Below, piece by piece: positions 10,548 through 21,191 of a DNA stretch of 64,000 bases. Source of the stretch: Dehalococcoidia bacterium (lineage in GTDB: Bacteria; Chloroflexota; Dehalococcoidia; Lucifugimonadales; Lucifugimonadaceae); assembly GCA_012959765.1 (NCBI GenBank), contig DUCO01000040.1, positions 1-64,000 of the forward strand, given 5' to 3'. The notes beneath the pieces were generated by a model, which had not been told where the DNA came from, searched no databases, and worked only from the letters and a program-made list of their open reading frames with translations. The translations under genes were made by a program, and so were the position numbers. Position 1 is the stretch's first letter; each line of letters opens with the position of its first letter.

Positions 10548-11918
10548 ATGGCTGATTCGAGTGTACGAATTGGGAGGCGCACTTTTAGCGGCGCTGCCAG
10601 AACGGTTATCACACCGCCGGTTGGCTACCCGATGGGTAACTGGGGGCTTCGTCAGGGTGTTGCAAAGGGCATTTACAGGGACATCCACGCACGGGCAGTA
10701 GTGTTCGAGCGGGATGGTCTTTCACTGGCGATCGTTTCACTGGAAATCGCCGGGCTTACTTCAGAGACAGTTCAGGCGATCAAGTCCCGAATACTTCAGG
10801 TGGCGGGGATACCCCTCGACAACGTTTTACTGAACTTCACGCACAATCACACGTCACCCGACACGATTGTTACGCTGCCGCGAGAGTGGATGACGTGGAC
10901 TACGTGGCTTGCCGATCAGGTAGCTGGAGTTGTGTTTAATGCGGCGAATCAGGCGGTTTCGGCTTCGATTGGCGCGGGGCTTGGGTCTTTTGATGGGTGG
11001 ACGGTTAATCGGCAGTATCCGGAAAAACCAATCGATACCGAAGTCGGTGTGATGTGTGTCGATGACGATGAGGGTGTGCCGATCGCTCGACTGGTGAATT
11101 TTGCGTGCCACGGAGTTGCCGATGGTGGTCAGTACCTCGAATGGTCTGGTGATTTCGCAGGCGAAATGTCGGCTGAAATCGAGGATCAGCTACCCGGCGT
11201 TGTGGCGGTTTATGTCCAGGGGGCAGCGGGAGATATTCATCCGTTCGACTGGTGGTTCGGTAACAATGCGTCTGAGCACCTTCACTCGCATGAAGACACA
11301 GCACTTCTTGGTAAGAGTCTGGCGAACGCTGCGCTGATGATTGCGAGCGAGGTGAAGGCATCGCCCGATGCGGTGCTCGGTGTTGTGAACGGACCGGCTA
11401 AACTACCGCGCCACCAGGTGAACTGGTCGTTAGACGAGGCGCTGGAGAACCGGTCGAGTCTTGAGAGTTCGCTTGGGAAGTACTCGGGCGAAACGTGGCT
11501 GCCCGGAACCACTACGGCAAACACGGCCGAGCGTCACCCTGAACTCTACGGTTGGGGCAACAACGAAGTGGGTTTGGTCAGCAACCAGAATCAACCGGAC
11601 GTTCCAATTTCTATCAGGGGATTCCGCATTGGCGATACGTTGATCTCTGCTCACGCCGGTGAGCTTTTCAACGAGCTCGGTACCGAAATCAAAGATGCTT
11701 TCCCAGCACATCGACCCTGGGTCGCCAGTTATTGCGACGACTACATCGGATATATCTCGACCCGACAGCCCCACGAAGAAATCAAAGCGATTCCGGTGAC
11801 TGAAATTGTCGATATGAAAAAGTACCGACGCTACTACGGAACAACGACGAGTCCGTACGCCCCTGAAGCCGGTGAAGCACTCGTCAAAACTGCGATCGAA
11901 GCCCTAAACAAGCTCTAG
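10548..11918 (+). CDS. neutral/alkaline non-lysosomal ceramidase-like hydrolase
   Basis: 456 aa; ITPPVGYPMGNWG, LNFTHNHTSPD, VYVQGAAGDIHPF, GELFNELG. Confidence 0.75.
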   Translation: MADSSVRIGRRTFSGAARTVITPPVGYPMGNWGLRQGVAKGIYRDIHARAVVFERDGLSLAIVSLEIAGLTSETVQAIKSRILQVAGIPLDNVLLNFTHNHTSPDTIVTLPREWMTWTTWLADQVAGVVFNAANQAVSASIGAGLGSFDGWTVNRQYPEKPIDTEVGVMCVDDDEGVPIARLVNFACHGVADGGQYLEWSGDFAGEMSAEIEDQLPGVVAVYVQGAAGDIHPFDWWFGNNASEHLHSHEDTALLGKSLANAALMIASEVKASPDAVLGVVNGPAKLPRHQVNWSLDEALENRSSLESSLGKYSGETWLPGTTTANTAERHPELYGWGNNEVGLVSNQNQPDVPISIRGFRIGDTLISAHAGELFNELGTEIKDAFPAHRPWVASYCDDYIGYISTRQPHEEIKAIPVTEIVDMKKYRRYYGTTTSPYAPEAGEALVKTAIEALNKL

Positions 11919-11942
11919 CTGAAGCGAAATTTTCTGAAATCT

Positions 11943-12905
11943 ATGAAAGCACTTTTACTCGCCGATTTCGGTGCCCCCTACTACCCTGCTCTCCGTGACG
12001 AGCACCCTGCTATTGAACTGGTTGAGGCGTACTCGAACGAAGACATTCTCAGCGAAGTCGGCTCTGCCGAAGCCGTGTTCGGCTACCTGACTGCCGAACA
12101 GTTCGAAGCGGCGAAGAACTTGAAGTGGATTCAAACGCTTGATGCCGGGATGGAGGGTCTGTTCAACGCAGTACCGGGCATCGTCGATACCGATGTTGAA
12201 GTAACCAACGCTCGTGGTGCGGGTGCGCCGATGATCGGTGAGCACGGTGTTGCGTTGATGTTGGCGCTCGCCCGGCAGTTGCCGAAGTTCTGGGCCGACA
12301 AGTCGGATCACAAGTGGGATCAGGACGGTGCGCTTCAAGTCGTTGAATACCTCGGGAATAAGACGTGCGGGATCGTTGGGCTTGGCAAGTCGGGTCGGGA
12401 GATCGGGTGGAGGGCTAAGGCTCTCGGCATGAACGTAATCGCTGTGGATGAACAGCCGGTTGATGGCGATCCGATCGTCGAAGACGTGTGGGGCCGTTCG
12501 AGGCTCAACGACCTGCTTGAGCAGTCGGACTACGTAGTGGTGACGGCGCCTTACACGCCTCGAAACGAGAACATGATCGGCGCAGCTGAGTTGGCATTAA
12601 TGAAGCCCACGGCGAGGCTTGTCGTTACTTCTCGGGGCCGGCTCGTGGAGCACAACGCGCTGGTTGCCGCGTTGAAGTCTGGGCAGATCGCCGGAGCGGG
12701 TCTCGACACGACTGTTGTTGAGCCGTTGCCAGCAGATAACGAACTGTGGGACCTGCCGAACGTGATCATCACACCGCACATCGCTGGTAACTCGGAGCAG
12801 GAGTTGCTGGACAAGCGAACCGTGGATATCTTCGCCGAGAACCTGCGACGGTACGTATCGGGGCAACCGCTGATTAACATAGTCGATAAGCAGTTGCAGT
12901 ACTGA
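11943..12905 (+). CDS. D-2-hydroxyacid dehydrogenase family protein
   Basis: 320 aa; NAD-binding GIVGLGKSGREIGWRAKALGM, catalytic R/E/H context (SRGRLVE, EPLP, PHIAGNS). Confidence 0.9.
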   Translation: MKALLLADFGAPYYPALRDEHPAIELVEAYSNEDILSEVGSAEAVFGYLTAEQFEAAKNLKWIQTLDAGMEGLFNAVPGIVDTDVEVTNARGAGAPMIGEHGVALMLALARQLPKFWADKSDHKWDQDGALQVVEYLGNKTCGIVGLGKSGREIGWRAKALGMNVIAVDEQPVDGDPIVEDVWGRSRLNDLLEQSDYVVVTAPYTPRNENMIGAAELALMKPTARLVVTSRGRLVEHNALVAALKSGQIAGAGLDTTVVEPLPADNELWDLPNVIITPHIAGNSEQELLDKRTVDIFAENLRRYVSGQPLINIVDKQLQY

Positions 12906-12933
12906 ACGAGCCTGCTTACGAGGCTAAAGACGG

Positions 12934-14094
12934 CTAGTCGATTCCCAGTTCGATAAGTGTCACTTCCGGTGGGACACCAAGTCGCGCTGGAAGTATCCCA
13001 ACGCCGATGCCGGGGGTGACGATCAGCGTCGTTTTGGCACGGTCGTATCTACCCAGGAAATACTTTGCTGCGAGCCGCCCTACGTTCAGCCACCGGCCTG
13101 TGAACGGCACAGCGAGTTGCCCGCCGTGAGTATGGCCCGCAACTACCAGATCGGCTCCGTACTCGGCGCAAAGTTCGAAGATGTCCGGGTGATGACTCGC
13201 CACCAGTTTGAAATCGGCTGAGGTCTGCGAAATTTCGTACTTGAGCACCTGCTCTGCGAAGCGGCCGGTCTGGGCATCCCACCATTCCGCAGGGCTTTCA
13301 ATGCCTGTTATCTGGAGTGAGAAGACATTTCCAGACGGTTCGAACTCGATGACTACCGAATTGTTGCTCAGAAGGTTTATGGACTGATCGGCTTCAAATC
13401 CTTCGACTATTCGATGGGATTCCGACGCACCTATGTCGTGATTTCCTAGCACAGCGAATACTCCGTGCTTTGCTTTCAGGTTGGTGATTTCAGCCAGAAG
13501 TTCATCAGCCAATCCACCGTCGTGATCAACATAGTCGCCGAGTAGAAGCACGATATCTGGCGATTGAGCATTCGATATTTCGACTGCCTTTCGAATATGA
13601 TTGGCAGAAACGAATTCGCCCTGATGCAGGTCCGACAGGGCTGTTATGCGGACGGTGGTTTCCGCTTCGGTGTTCCCTAACTTGTAATTGCGAACCTTGA
13701 TTCGAGTGCGCCCAAGGGTGAACGCATAGGTGCTCACCGCGAGTGCAATAGCGCCCGATGCCCAAAAAATAGACTGCCCAACGGTGTTTTCAGCGGTATC
13801 GGGTATAAACGCGACAACGATGAGTGCAATCAGCCCAGTCGCTGCCCATCCAAGGCCTGCAGAACGCAAAGTATGTGCAACCCATACGAGTCCTCGTATC
13901 GACAGAAAATCGCCGAGTCGCTCAAATTCGCTCACAACCAGAAGTGCCAGTAGCAGGATGACGATCACCGGTGCCGCGGTGTCCCACGACGAATCATGAA
14001 GCAGGCGTGCTTCGAAGTAGACGGTTAAAAGGCCAAGCAACTGCCCAACTCTCATAATTTTCGCTACACCGAGTTTGCGCACCAGTACCGTCAA
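12934..14094 (-). CDS. membrane-anchored metallophosphoesterase
   Basis: ALSDLHQGEF, GDYVDHDG, LGNHDIG and GHTHGGQ motifs after N-terminal TM segments. Confidence 0.88.
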   Translation of the reverse strand: MTVLVRKLGVAKIMRVGQLLGLLTVYFEARLLHDSSWDTAAPVIVILLLALLVVSEFERLGDFLSIRGLVWVAHTLRSAGLGWAATGLIALIVVAFIPDTAENTVGQSIFWASGAIALAVSTYAFTLGRTRIKVRNYKLGNTEAETTVRITALSDLHQGEFVSANHIRKAVEISNAQSPDIVLLLGDYVDHDGGLADELLAEITNLKAKHGVFAVLGNHDIGASESHRIVEGFEADQSINLLSNNSVVIEFEPSGNVFSLQITGIESPAEWWDAQTGRFAEQVLKYEISQTSADFKLVASHHPDIFELCAEYGADLVVAGHTHGGQLAVPFTGRWLNVGRLAAKYFLGRYDRAKTTLIVTPGIGVGILPARLGVPPEVTLIELGID

Positions 14095-14347
14095 GGTTTC
14101 AATCCATTCATCTGATCAGTGATGTTTTACGTTGCCCCGGGCACTACTGACGACAGTGATTGTTCCATCGGCGAGTAAATACGTTCAATCGATTATCTCG
14201 ATTCCCGGTTCGATATGTTGCTATTGTTTCGTGTTCCTTTTCTGTAAGCCATGCAGGTCTTTGCAGCATTATTCACGCCGCCAAGCAAGTGGGAATCAGC
14301 TAAATTCTGCTCAGTGATACGGGTCGAATTGTTTGTAGGAGGATCGA

Positions 14348-15220
14348 ATGGCTCCCAGAGTGATAATGCTGTGCACCGGCACGCCAGCGCCCGATATGGC
14401 GCATTGGGGCTCGTCATTTTTGGTGGGTATCGGCGACGAGTGGCTCATGTTCGATTGCGGACACGGGGCCAACTACAAGCTCCACAAAGCCGGATTCCAA
14501 GCGACTCAGGTTGATCGGATGTTCTTCACTCACCACCACTCTGATCACGATGCCGACTATCCGTCGTTTCTGCTCACCCGCTTCGATATGTCGATCGGGA
14601 AAGAAAGTGAGTTGGAGGTTTACGGCCCCAAGCTCACCGAGCAATTGACTGAGCGATTACTTGGCGAACCTAACGGTGCTTACTGGCACGACATCGTCGC
14701 TCGCACAAAACACCCTCTTAGCGTTGCGGCCTATGTTGAGCGAGGAGGGATTCCACCTCGCAAACCACCGAAGATTCACGCTCGCGATATCGGGCCGGGA
14801 ACGGTTGCTACGGGTAAGAACTGGGAGATCACTGCCGTGGAGGTTGATCACGTTCAGCCATATCTCGATTCTCTCGCCTACCGTATTGATTCCGATGAAG
14901 GGTCGATTGTTTTCTCTGGCGATACGAGCCCATGTAAGTCGCTAACCGATCTGGCAACGGGTGCTGATCTTCTGGTTATGGAGTGCATCAAGATCGATGA
15001 GGACATGATCCCCGGGTCGCCGAGTTACGACACTGAAACGGGTACGTTCGGTGCTGCTCAGACTGCCAAGGACGCAGGTGTGAAGCGGTTAGCACTGGTG
15101 CATCAGCAGGGCAAGATGGAAGAGCCGGTGCGGAAGTCGCAGGCGTTGTTCGAGGTGAAGAGCGTGTATGACGGTCCGGTCATCTGGGGCGAAGAGCTTC
15201 TAGAAGTCCCCTGGGAGTAG
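14348..15220 (+). CDS. MBL-fold metallo-hydrolase (RNase Z/ElaC-like)
   Basis: LMFDCGHGANY, FFTHHHSDHDADYP, VFSGDTSPCKSL, LALVHQ. Confidence 0.85.
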   Translation: MAPRVIMLCTGTPAPDMAHWGSSFLVGIGDEWLMFDCGHGANYKLHKAGFQATQVDRMFFTHHHSDHDADYPSFLLTRFDMSIGKESELEVYGPKLTEQLTERLLGEPNGAYWHDIVARTKHPLSVAAYVERGGIPPRKPPKIHARDIGPGTVATGKNWEITAVEVDHVQPYLDSLAYRIDSDEGSIVFSGDTSPCKSLTDLATGADLLVMECIKIDEDMIPGSPSYDTETGTFGAAQTAKDAGVKRLALVHQQGKMEEPVRKSQALFEVKSVYDGPVIWGEELLEVPWE

Positions 15221-15287
15221 GTGCCTGGGGCACGTTTTGGATTGGGGTGTTGGCTGAGGTTGGACGCTAATTTACTTTGGCGTTTGG

Positions 15288-16415
15288 CTAGAACCGGTCG
15301 ATTCTAAGCAGGTCGATGTTGTGATTCGTCGCGCCGTTAATCGCCAGATCGCCGAGTATTTCGCCTACTACGCTGGCGAACTTGAAGCCGTGTCCTGAGA
15401 ACCCTGCGGCGATGGCAACCTGAGGCAGACCCGGCACCGTATCGATGATGAAGTGCTCGTCGGGCGTGTTGGTGAACATGCAGGTCTTTAAAGTCATCAG
15501 CGTTCCGTTGGCTTTCGGAAAGTATCTGGCTGTCGCTGTTCGCAGTATTTCCTCGTCTTCTCGAGTTACGCCTTGCTCCAGGTGATCGGGATCTACGACT
15601 TCTTCGAGGTGGTGATAGCGGCCAACCTTGAATCCGGGTATGCCGAAAACTGGGAAGCCGTAGTACCGGCCTTCCTCGAAGTAGGCGTTGAACACAGGGA
15701 AGACGTCTGGAGTGAACAGTGAGGGATCTTCAGGCTGCAGCCATGCCAGAACCTGTCGTTCGGGCACTGCGAGTTCTTCAAGCGAGGGCATCATTCCGGC
15801 AGCCCACGCGCCAGCGGTGACCACGAGTCGGTCGGCCGTGTACTCCGCCCTGTCTGTGAACACACGAACGCCGTCGCCTTCAGGTTCCCATTTCACTACT
15901 GATTCTCGGGCATGAATCTCCGCTCCTTCAGCAACGGCGGCATTTACATAAGCGACGATCGATCGTTCAGAAAGTACGAATCCGCCATCCTGTTGCAGCA
16001 GTCCCATCTGCCCGACAGGCATGTTGTAGCCGGGGAAACGATCGTTGATCTGCTGATAATTCAGTACTTCGTGCGGGATATCGTGTTCAAGGCACGATTC
16101 GAGTGAGCCTTCGAACACCTCGTGTCCAGATGGCGCAGTATCGATCGATCCGGTTTTAAACAGAAGCTGCTCGCCTGCTATTTTTTCAATATCCGCCCAC
16201 ATCTCGTAGGCCCGCCGGAGCAAAGGCACATAAGAAGTATCTTCGTAGTAGGCGAGCCTGATTATTCGGTTTACGCCGTGAGACGACCCTTCGGCGTGTG
16301 GGATGTCGAACTGCTCTAGCCCAAGAACTCGTTGTCCACGTTTCGCGAGGTTGTACACGGCGGAGCTACCCATTCCGCCAACACCGATAACTATGCAATC
16401 AATTTTTTGAGCCAA
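15288..16415 (-). CDS. FAD-dependent sarcosine oxidase / N-methyl-tryptophan oxidase-like protein
   Basis: MAQKIDCIVIGVGGMGSSAVYNLAKRGQRVLGLEQF dinucleotide fold, HGVNRIIRLAYYED, C-terminal AAGFSGHGFKFASVVGEILGDL. Confidence 0.88.
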   Translation of the reverse strand: MAQKIDCIVIGVGGMGSSAVYNLAKRGQRVLGLEQFDIPHAEGSSHGVNRIIRLAYYEDTSYVPLLRRAYEMWADIEKIAGEQLLFKTGSIDTAPSGHEVFEGSLESCLEHDIPHEVLNYQQINDRFPGYNMPVGQMGLLQQDGGFVLSERSIVAYVNAAVAEGAEIHARESVVKWEPEGDGVRVFTDRAEYTADRLVVTAGAWAAGMMPSLEELAVPERQVLAWLQPEDPSLFTPDVFPVFNAYFEEGRYYGFPVFGIPGFKVGRYHHLEEVVDPDHLEQGVTREDEEILRTATARYFPKANGTLMTLKTCMFTNTPDEHFIIDTVPGLPQVAIAAGFSGHGFKFASVVGEILGDLAINGATNHNIDLLRIDRF

Positions 16416-16617
16416 CAGTGAATCTCCAACGTTCTACGCACTCACAGGCATATATCGAGCGAGTTGGTACAACTTCCAACTAATTCATCTGGAGGCGAAC
16501 TTAGCACAGCAATCTTGCAATTCGAATGCGTTCCGACGCCGGGCAAGAGTAAAGTTTCCGTTCATCGACCAGTGCGTTAACGTAAACGTATTCCCAACAC
16601 AAGGATTTCAGCCAGAG

Positions 16618-18351
16618 ATGACTCAACCTGCATCAACGGGCCAGCATGGCACCGACAATCGGGCAAACATTGTTTTGATAATGGCTGATGATCTGGGGTG
16701 GTCCGATCTTGGCTGTTTTGGATCGGAAATTCGCACCCCGAACCTCGATAAACTCGCCAATCAGGGTGTTCGCTTTACGCAGATGTACAACTCGGCGCGC
16801 TGCTGCCCTTCCCGTGCTGCCCTCCTCACAGGCCTAAACCCCCAACAGGCCGGTATTGGACACATGATCAACGATCTGGGCACTCCGGCGTATCAGGGCT
16901 ATCTGAACGACAACTGCGTCACGATCGCCGAAGTCCTGAAGTCGTCTGGCTATCGAACTCTGATGGCAGGAAAGTGGCATGTTGGAGGCGAACAGGGAAA
17001 CCTTCCTGAGGGCTGGCATCCCGACATGGTTGGCTATCCGTCGCCAAAGGGCCGAGGGTTCGATCGGTTCTACGGCATTCTTTCTGGTGGGGGGAGCTAC
17101 TACAACCCGAACATGCTGATGGACGATGTGACTCGCATAAGTGTCGATACAACCGACTATCACTTCACCGACGCTATCGCATCGAAAGCCACCCAATTCG
17201 TTGACGATGCTGTGCATCGTGACGAGCCGTTTTTCCTTTACATGGCGTTCACCGCACCTCACTGGCCCTTGCATGCGTGGCCTGAAGACATTGAGAAGTA
17301 CCGCGGTAAATATTTGAAAGGGTGGGATGAAACCCGTCTGAATCGCCACGAAACGCAGCGTGGGCTCGGAGTGGTCGATCCTGACTGGAAGCTTTCGCCA
17401 CGTGATGCGGGAGTGGTGCCGTGGGAGGAATCGCCCGACAAGGAGTGGCGAGATCTCCAGATGGCTGTTTACTCGGCGCAGGTGGAGCAGGTTGATCGAG
17501 GCATCGGCAAGTTGATGGCCAAGTTAGAAGAAACTGGTGAGGCCAATAACACGGTGGTCGTTTTTCTCGCCGACAACGGTGGATGCGCAGAGTTTCTCGC
17601 TGAAGATTCACCTACGCCCGATCCTTCCCGCTACAACTACCCGACCGTTGATGGGCGAGTAGTTCGTACAGGAAATTCCCCATCTATAGACCCGGGTCCA
17701 CCCGACACTTTTGCCAGCGTCGATATCGCCTGGGCAAACGTAAACAACACTCCGTTCAGGCTGTTCAAGCACTACACGCACGAAGGTGGTATTTCGACCC
17801 CGTTCATTATTAGCTGGCCAGACAGGCTGGCTGATAAGGGCTCAGTCTTCAACAATCCGGCGCACATCATCGACATCAATGCCACGCTGCTCGACATTGC
17901 GGGAGCCACATACCCGACGACGTTCAAGGGAAACGACATCAAGCCAGCTGAAGGTGAGTCGTTTTCGAGCGTTCTAAACGGGAACAACTGGGAGCGTGAT
18001 AAGCCGATTGCGTGGGAGCACGAGGGCAATAGAGCGGTGCGGATGGGCAATTGGAAGTTAGTCAGTGAGATTGGCGACCCATCGGATCCTGATTCGAAGG
18101 CCGTGTGGGAGCTATACAACATCCGAGCCGATAGGACAGAGTTGAACGACTTGATCGACGGCGAGAGCGATCGTGTTAATGCGATGATCCGGTTCTACAA
18201 CGAGTGGGCAGAGCGATGCGAGGTTGAAGACTGGGAGAATCCGGGATTTACACTTCGACCGAGCTTACGAACGATAACCCGCCACAATCACGGTGGTGGA
18301 CCCGTGATAGCCGCTCGACTGGGTCCGAGGCGAGATATTCCAACCGCGTAG
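16618..18351 (+). CDS. arylsulfatase (Cys-type, formylglycine-dependent)
   Basis: NIVLIMADDLGWSDLGCFGSEI and sulfatase signature CCPSRAALLTG (C-x-P-S-R), AGKWHVGG. Confidence 0.93.
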   Translation: MTQPASTGQHGTDNRANIVLIMADDLGWSDLGCFGSEIRTPNLDKLANQGVRFTQMYNSARCCPSRAALLTGLNPQQAGIGHMINDLGTPAYQGYLNDNCVTIAEVLKSSGYRTLMAGKWHVGGEQGNLPEGWHPDMVGYPSPKGRGFDRFYGILSGGGSYYNPNMLMDDVTRISVDTTDYHFTDAIASKATQFVDDAVHRDEPFFLYMAFTAPHWPLHAWPEDIEKYRGKYLKGWDETRLNRHETQRGLGVVDPDWKLSPRDAGVVPWEESPDKEWRDLQMAVYSAQVEQVDRGIGKLMAKLEETGEANNTVVVFLADNGGCAEFLAEDSPTPDPSRYNYPTVDGRVVRTGNSPSIDPGPPDTFASVDIAWANVNNTPFRLFKHYTHEGGISTPFIISWPDRLADKGSVFNNPAHIIDINATLLDIAGATYPTTFKGNDIKPAEGESFSSVLNGNNWERDKPIAWEHEGNRAVRMGNWKLVSEIGDPSDPDSKAVWELYNIRADRTELNDLIDGESDRVNAMIRFYNEWAERCEVEDWENPGFTLRPSLRTITRHNHGGGPVIAARLGPRRDIPTA

Positions 18352-18534
18352 TTGTATTGCTATGGGCAGTATGGATGTGGGATCAGTTCGTCAGCTTGAG
18401 TGAGTCTCGACAACGCATGGCAGAGCGAAGTTCACTCGCGTTCCTTAGAGTTGAATCGCTGTAAACTCCCGTCGAAACGATGATTGACGATAAGTTAATT
18501 CAAACATAAATTCAGAATCAGGTCGCCGCTTTTT

Positions 18535-19926
18535 ATGCACTTCAAAACGATTTCAGAACTTGCGCCGCTAATTGAGACGGGTGATATATCGCCAGTGGAA
18601 TTGGCGCAATCGCAACTGGATCGCATCGACGAGCTCGACGGCACTCTGAAGACATACGCCACCGTGACCGCTGATCTAGCACTCGAACAAGCCCGGCAGG
18701 CCGAACAGGATATTGCCGGGGGTAACTACCAAGGAAAACTTCACGGAATCCCGATCGCTGTGAAAGACCTGTGCAATACCGCGGGCATCAAAACGATGGG
18801 GGGGTCGGCAGTGTTCGCCGACAACATTCCCGATCACGATGCGACGGTCGTGCGCAAGCTGCGAGAGGCCGGTGCCGTTTCTCTGGGCAAGCTGAACATG
18901 ACTGAAGGAGCGATGGGGGGTTACAACCCGAAACTCCAAATTCCAGAGAATCCGTGGCGGCCTTCTCACTGGGCGGGTGCGTCATCGAGTGGCTCGGGGT
19001 CGGCAACAGCAGCCGGGCTGGCGTATGGCACTCTGGGCAGCGACACGGGCGGGTCGATCCGTCACCCGGCAGCCGTCTGTGGCACGGTTGGGCTGAAGCC
19101 CACCTGGGGGCGAGTAAGTCGATTCGGCGTGATGGATCTTGCCGAATCACTCGATCATGTCGGGCCACTAACCCGGTCTGCAGCCGACGCAGGAATAATG
19201 CTTCAGGCGATATCGGGAATCGACCCAAACGATCCCACCACGCTACCGCAAAACGTCCCCGACATGCTCTATGAGATCGGCAAGGGGGTTAGTGGGCTGA
19301 AGATTGGCTGGGATCACGAGTACGCAACTTCCGGCTTGGAGCCAAGTTTCGCAAGCGCCGTAGAGCAGGGCGTGAAGGTGATGGAGGGGCTTGGTGCGGA
19401 GATTGTCGAAGTGAAGTTTCCCGAAATCATGCGCGAAGCAATGGAGGCTTGGCCGGTAATTTGTTCAACCGAAGCCGCTATGGCGCACTCTGCAACCTTC
19501 CCTTCTCGATCTGCCGAGTACGGGCCGTTCTTTAGAGAATGGCTCGAAAATGGCAGTGCTCATTCAGCCACCGATTATGCGAAGGCTCACAGCTTGCGAT
19601 TGGCTATGAACGGCGGGTTGAGAAATACAATGCGTGGCATCGACGTGCTCGCCGGGCCATCGACGGCAAAAGCGTCGTATCCGGTTACTCGTGATGCGCT
19701 TTACGGCCCGATCCCTACGGATCGTGTCCCATGGGATAGTCGGTTCACTGTGCCATTCGATTTCGCAGGACTCCCGACTATCGCCCTGCCTTGCGGACTC
19801 GATGACAACGGCATGCCAGTTTCGCTGCAGTTTTCGGGGCACCATCTGGCCGAACCGCTTTTAGTTGGCGTCGGTGACGCATTCGAAAGTGCAACTGATT
19901 TTCACAATTTACATCCGCCTGTTTAG
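18535..19926 (+). CDS. amidase (amidase signature family, GatA-like)
   Basis: GIPIAVKDLCNTAG, GASSSGSGSATAAGLAYGTLGSDTGGSIRHPAAVCGTVGLKPTWGRVSRFG. Confidence 0.93.
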   Translation: MHFKTISELAPLIETGDISPVELAQSQLDRIDELDGTLKTYATVTADLALEQARQAEQDIAGGNYQGKLHGIPIAVKDLCNTAGIKTMGGSAVFADNIPDHDATVVRKLREAGAVSLGKLNMTEGAMGGYNPKLQIPENPWRPSHWAGASSSGSGSATAAGLAYGTLGSDTGGSIRHPAAVCGTVGLKPTWGRVSRFGVMDLAESLDHVGPLTRSAADAGIMLQAISGIDPNDPTTLPQNVPDMLYEIGKGVSGLKIGWDHEYATSGLEPSFASAVEQGVKVMEGLGAEIVEVKFPEIMREAMEAWPVICSTEAAMAHSATFPSRSAEYGPFFREWLENGSAHSATDYAKAHSLRLAMNGGLRNTMRGIDVLAGPSTAKASYPVTRDALYGPIPTDRVPWDSRFTVPFDFAGLPTIALPCGLDDNGMPVSLQFSGHHLAEPLLVGVGDAFESATDFHNLHPPV

Positions 19927-19955
19927 GCAGTTTTAGGACTAATTCAGGAATCGAT

Positions 19956-20747
19956 ATGAAAACAAGATTCGAAGGCAAAGTGGCTCTGGTCGTTGGCGGT
20001 GCGAACGCTGATGAAAGTCGGCTTCTTGGGTTTGCAGGCCTTTCGGCACTGGAGATCGCCCGGGATGGCGGAATAGTCGTCATCGCCGATATAGATGATG
20101 AAGCGGGTGAACGCTCGGTTGGAAAAATGCGAGACGCCGGGTTGACCGCTGACTATGTGCACCTGAACGTGACATCGGAATCGGACTGGTTCGCGGCGGT
20201 GGAAATGACTGTTTCGAAGCACAATCGACTCGACATATTGATTATGGCGGCAGGCATACCAGATCGTGGCGAAACTATCGAATCGACCGATGTCGATGCG
20301 TGGAGAAACGTCATGGATGTGACTAATTTGGGAATGTTTCTTGGTACCCGTTCGGTCGTGGAGTCGATGCGTGCCAGCGGTGGTGGGTCGATAGTGTTGA
20401 TCTCGTCGATGATGGCAAGAGTGGTGCGCGATCAGGCCAATGCCTACGCAACGTCGAGGGCTGGGATGACCCACTTCGCACGGTCGGCCGCAGTGCAGTA
20501 CGGCTCCGACAACATCCGGGTCAATTGCGTCCTGCCCGGATGGACGCTCACGCCGTTCACATCGAGTGCATTCAACGATGAATGGTCGGAACGGCTCGCT
20601 AAACGAGTTCCGCTCGGCAGGGTCGCTGATGCATCCGATATCGCCGGGCCGATACTATTTTTGGCCTCAGACGAAGCGAAGTACGTCACGGGCAGCGAGT
20701 TGCTTGCCGACGGTGGTGTAACCGGGTGGATCGGACCGATGGACTAA
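19956..20747 (+). CDS. SDR family oxidoreductase
   Basis: FEGKVALVVGGAN, AAGIPD, YATSRAGM, VTGSELLADGGVTGW. Confidence 0.9.
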   Translation: MKTRFEGKVALVVGGANADESRLLGFAGLSALEIARDGGIVVIADIDDEAGERSVGKMRDAGLTADYVHLNVTSESDWFAAVEMTVSKHNRLDILIMAAGIPDRGETIESTDVDAWRNVMDVTNLGMFLGTRSVVESMRASGGGSIVLISSMMARVVRDQANAYATSRAGMTHFARSAAVQYGSDNIRVNCVLPGWTLTPFTSSAFNDEWSERLAKRVPLGRVADASDIAGPILFLASDEAKYVTGSELLADGGVTGWIGPMD

Positions 20748-20776
20748 GCGTCCGATGATTACCTTGATTCGATCTA

Positions 20777-21139
20777 ATGAATAACTTTTTCAAAATACTC
20801 AACCCGGCATTGCTCATCAAAGCATTTGGCAATTCACTGAATGGCCTTGCTCTTGCAGTTAAATCTGAGCGAGCGTTTCAGCAAGAGTTGATCGTCATGG
20901 TCGTCGGCGTGGTTGCTGCGATTATGCTCACCGACCAGAGTGTTGAACGCGCGGTGTTGATCGGTTCACTGGCCATCGTGCTCGTTGTCGAGCTGATCAA
21001 TTCAGCGATAGAAGCGACTATCGACCGTATTGGCCCTGAGCAAAACCCACTTTCAAAGCGAGCGAAAGACCTTGGTTCGGCTGCTGTACTTGTTTCTCTT
21101 ATTTCCGCAGTCGCAGTGTGGCTGATAATCCTCGTCTAA
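20777..21139 (+). CDS. dgkA: diacylglycerol kinase family protein
   Basis: SERAFQQE, VVELINSAIEATIDRIGPEQNPLSKRAKDLGSAAV (DAGK prokaryotic signature). Confidence 0.93.
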   Translation: MNNFFKILNPALLIKAFGNSLNGLALAVKSERAFQQELIVMVVGVVAAIMLTDQSVERAVLIGSLAIVLVVELINSAIEATIDRIGPEQNPLSKRAKDLGSAAVLVSLISAVAVWLIILV

Positions 21140-21191
21140 ATTGCAATGGTTACGCCCCACTTGTCCTTAAGAAAATTACTGGAGAGCTAAA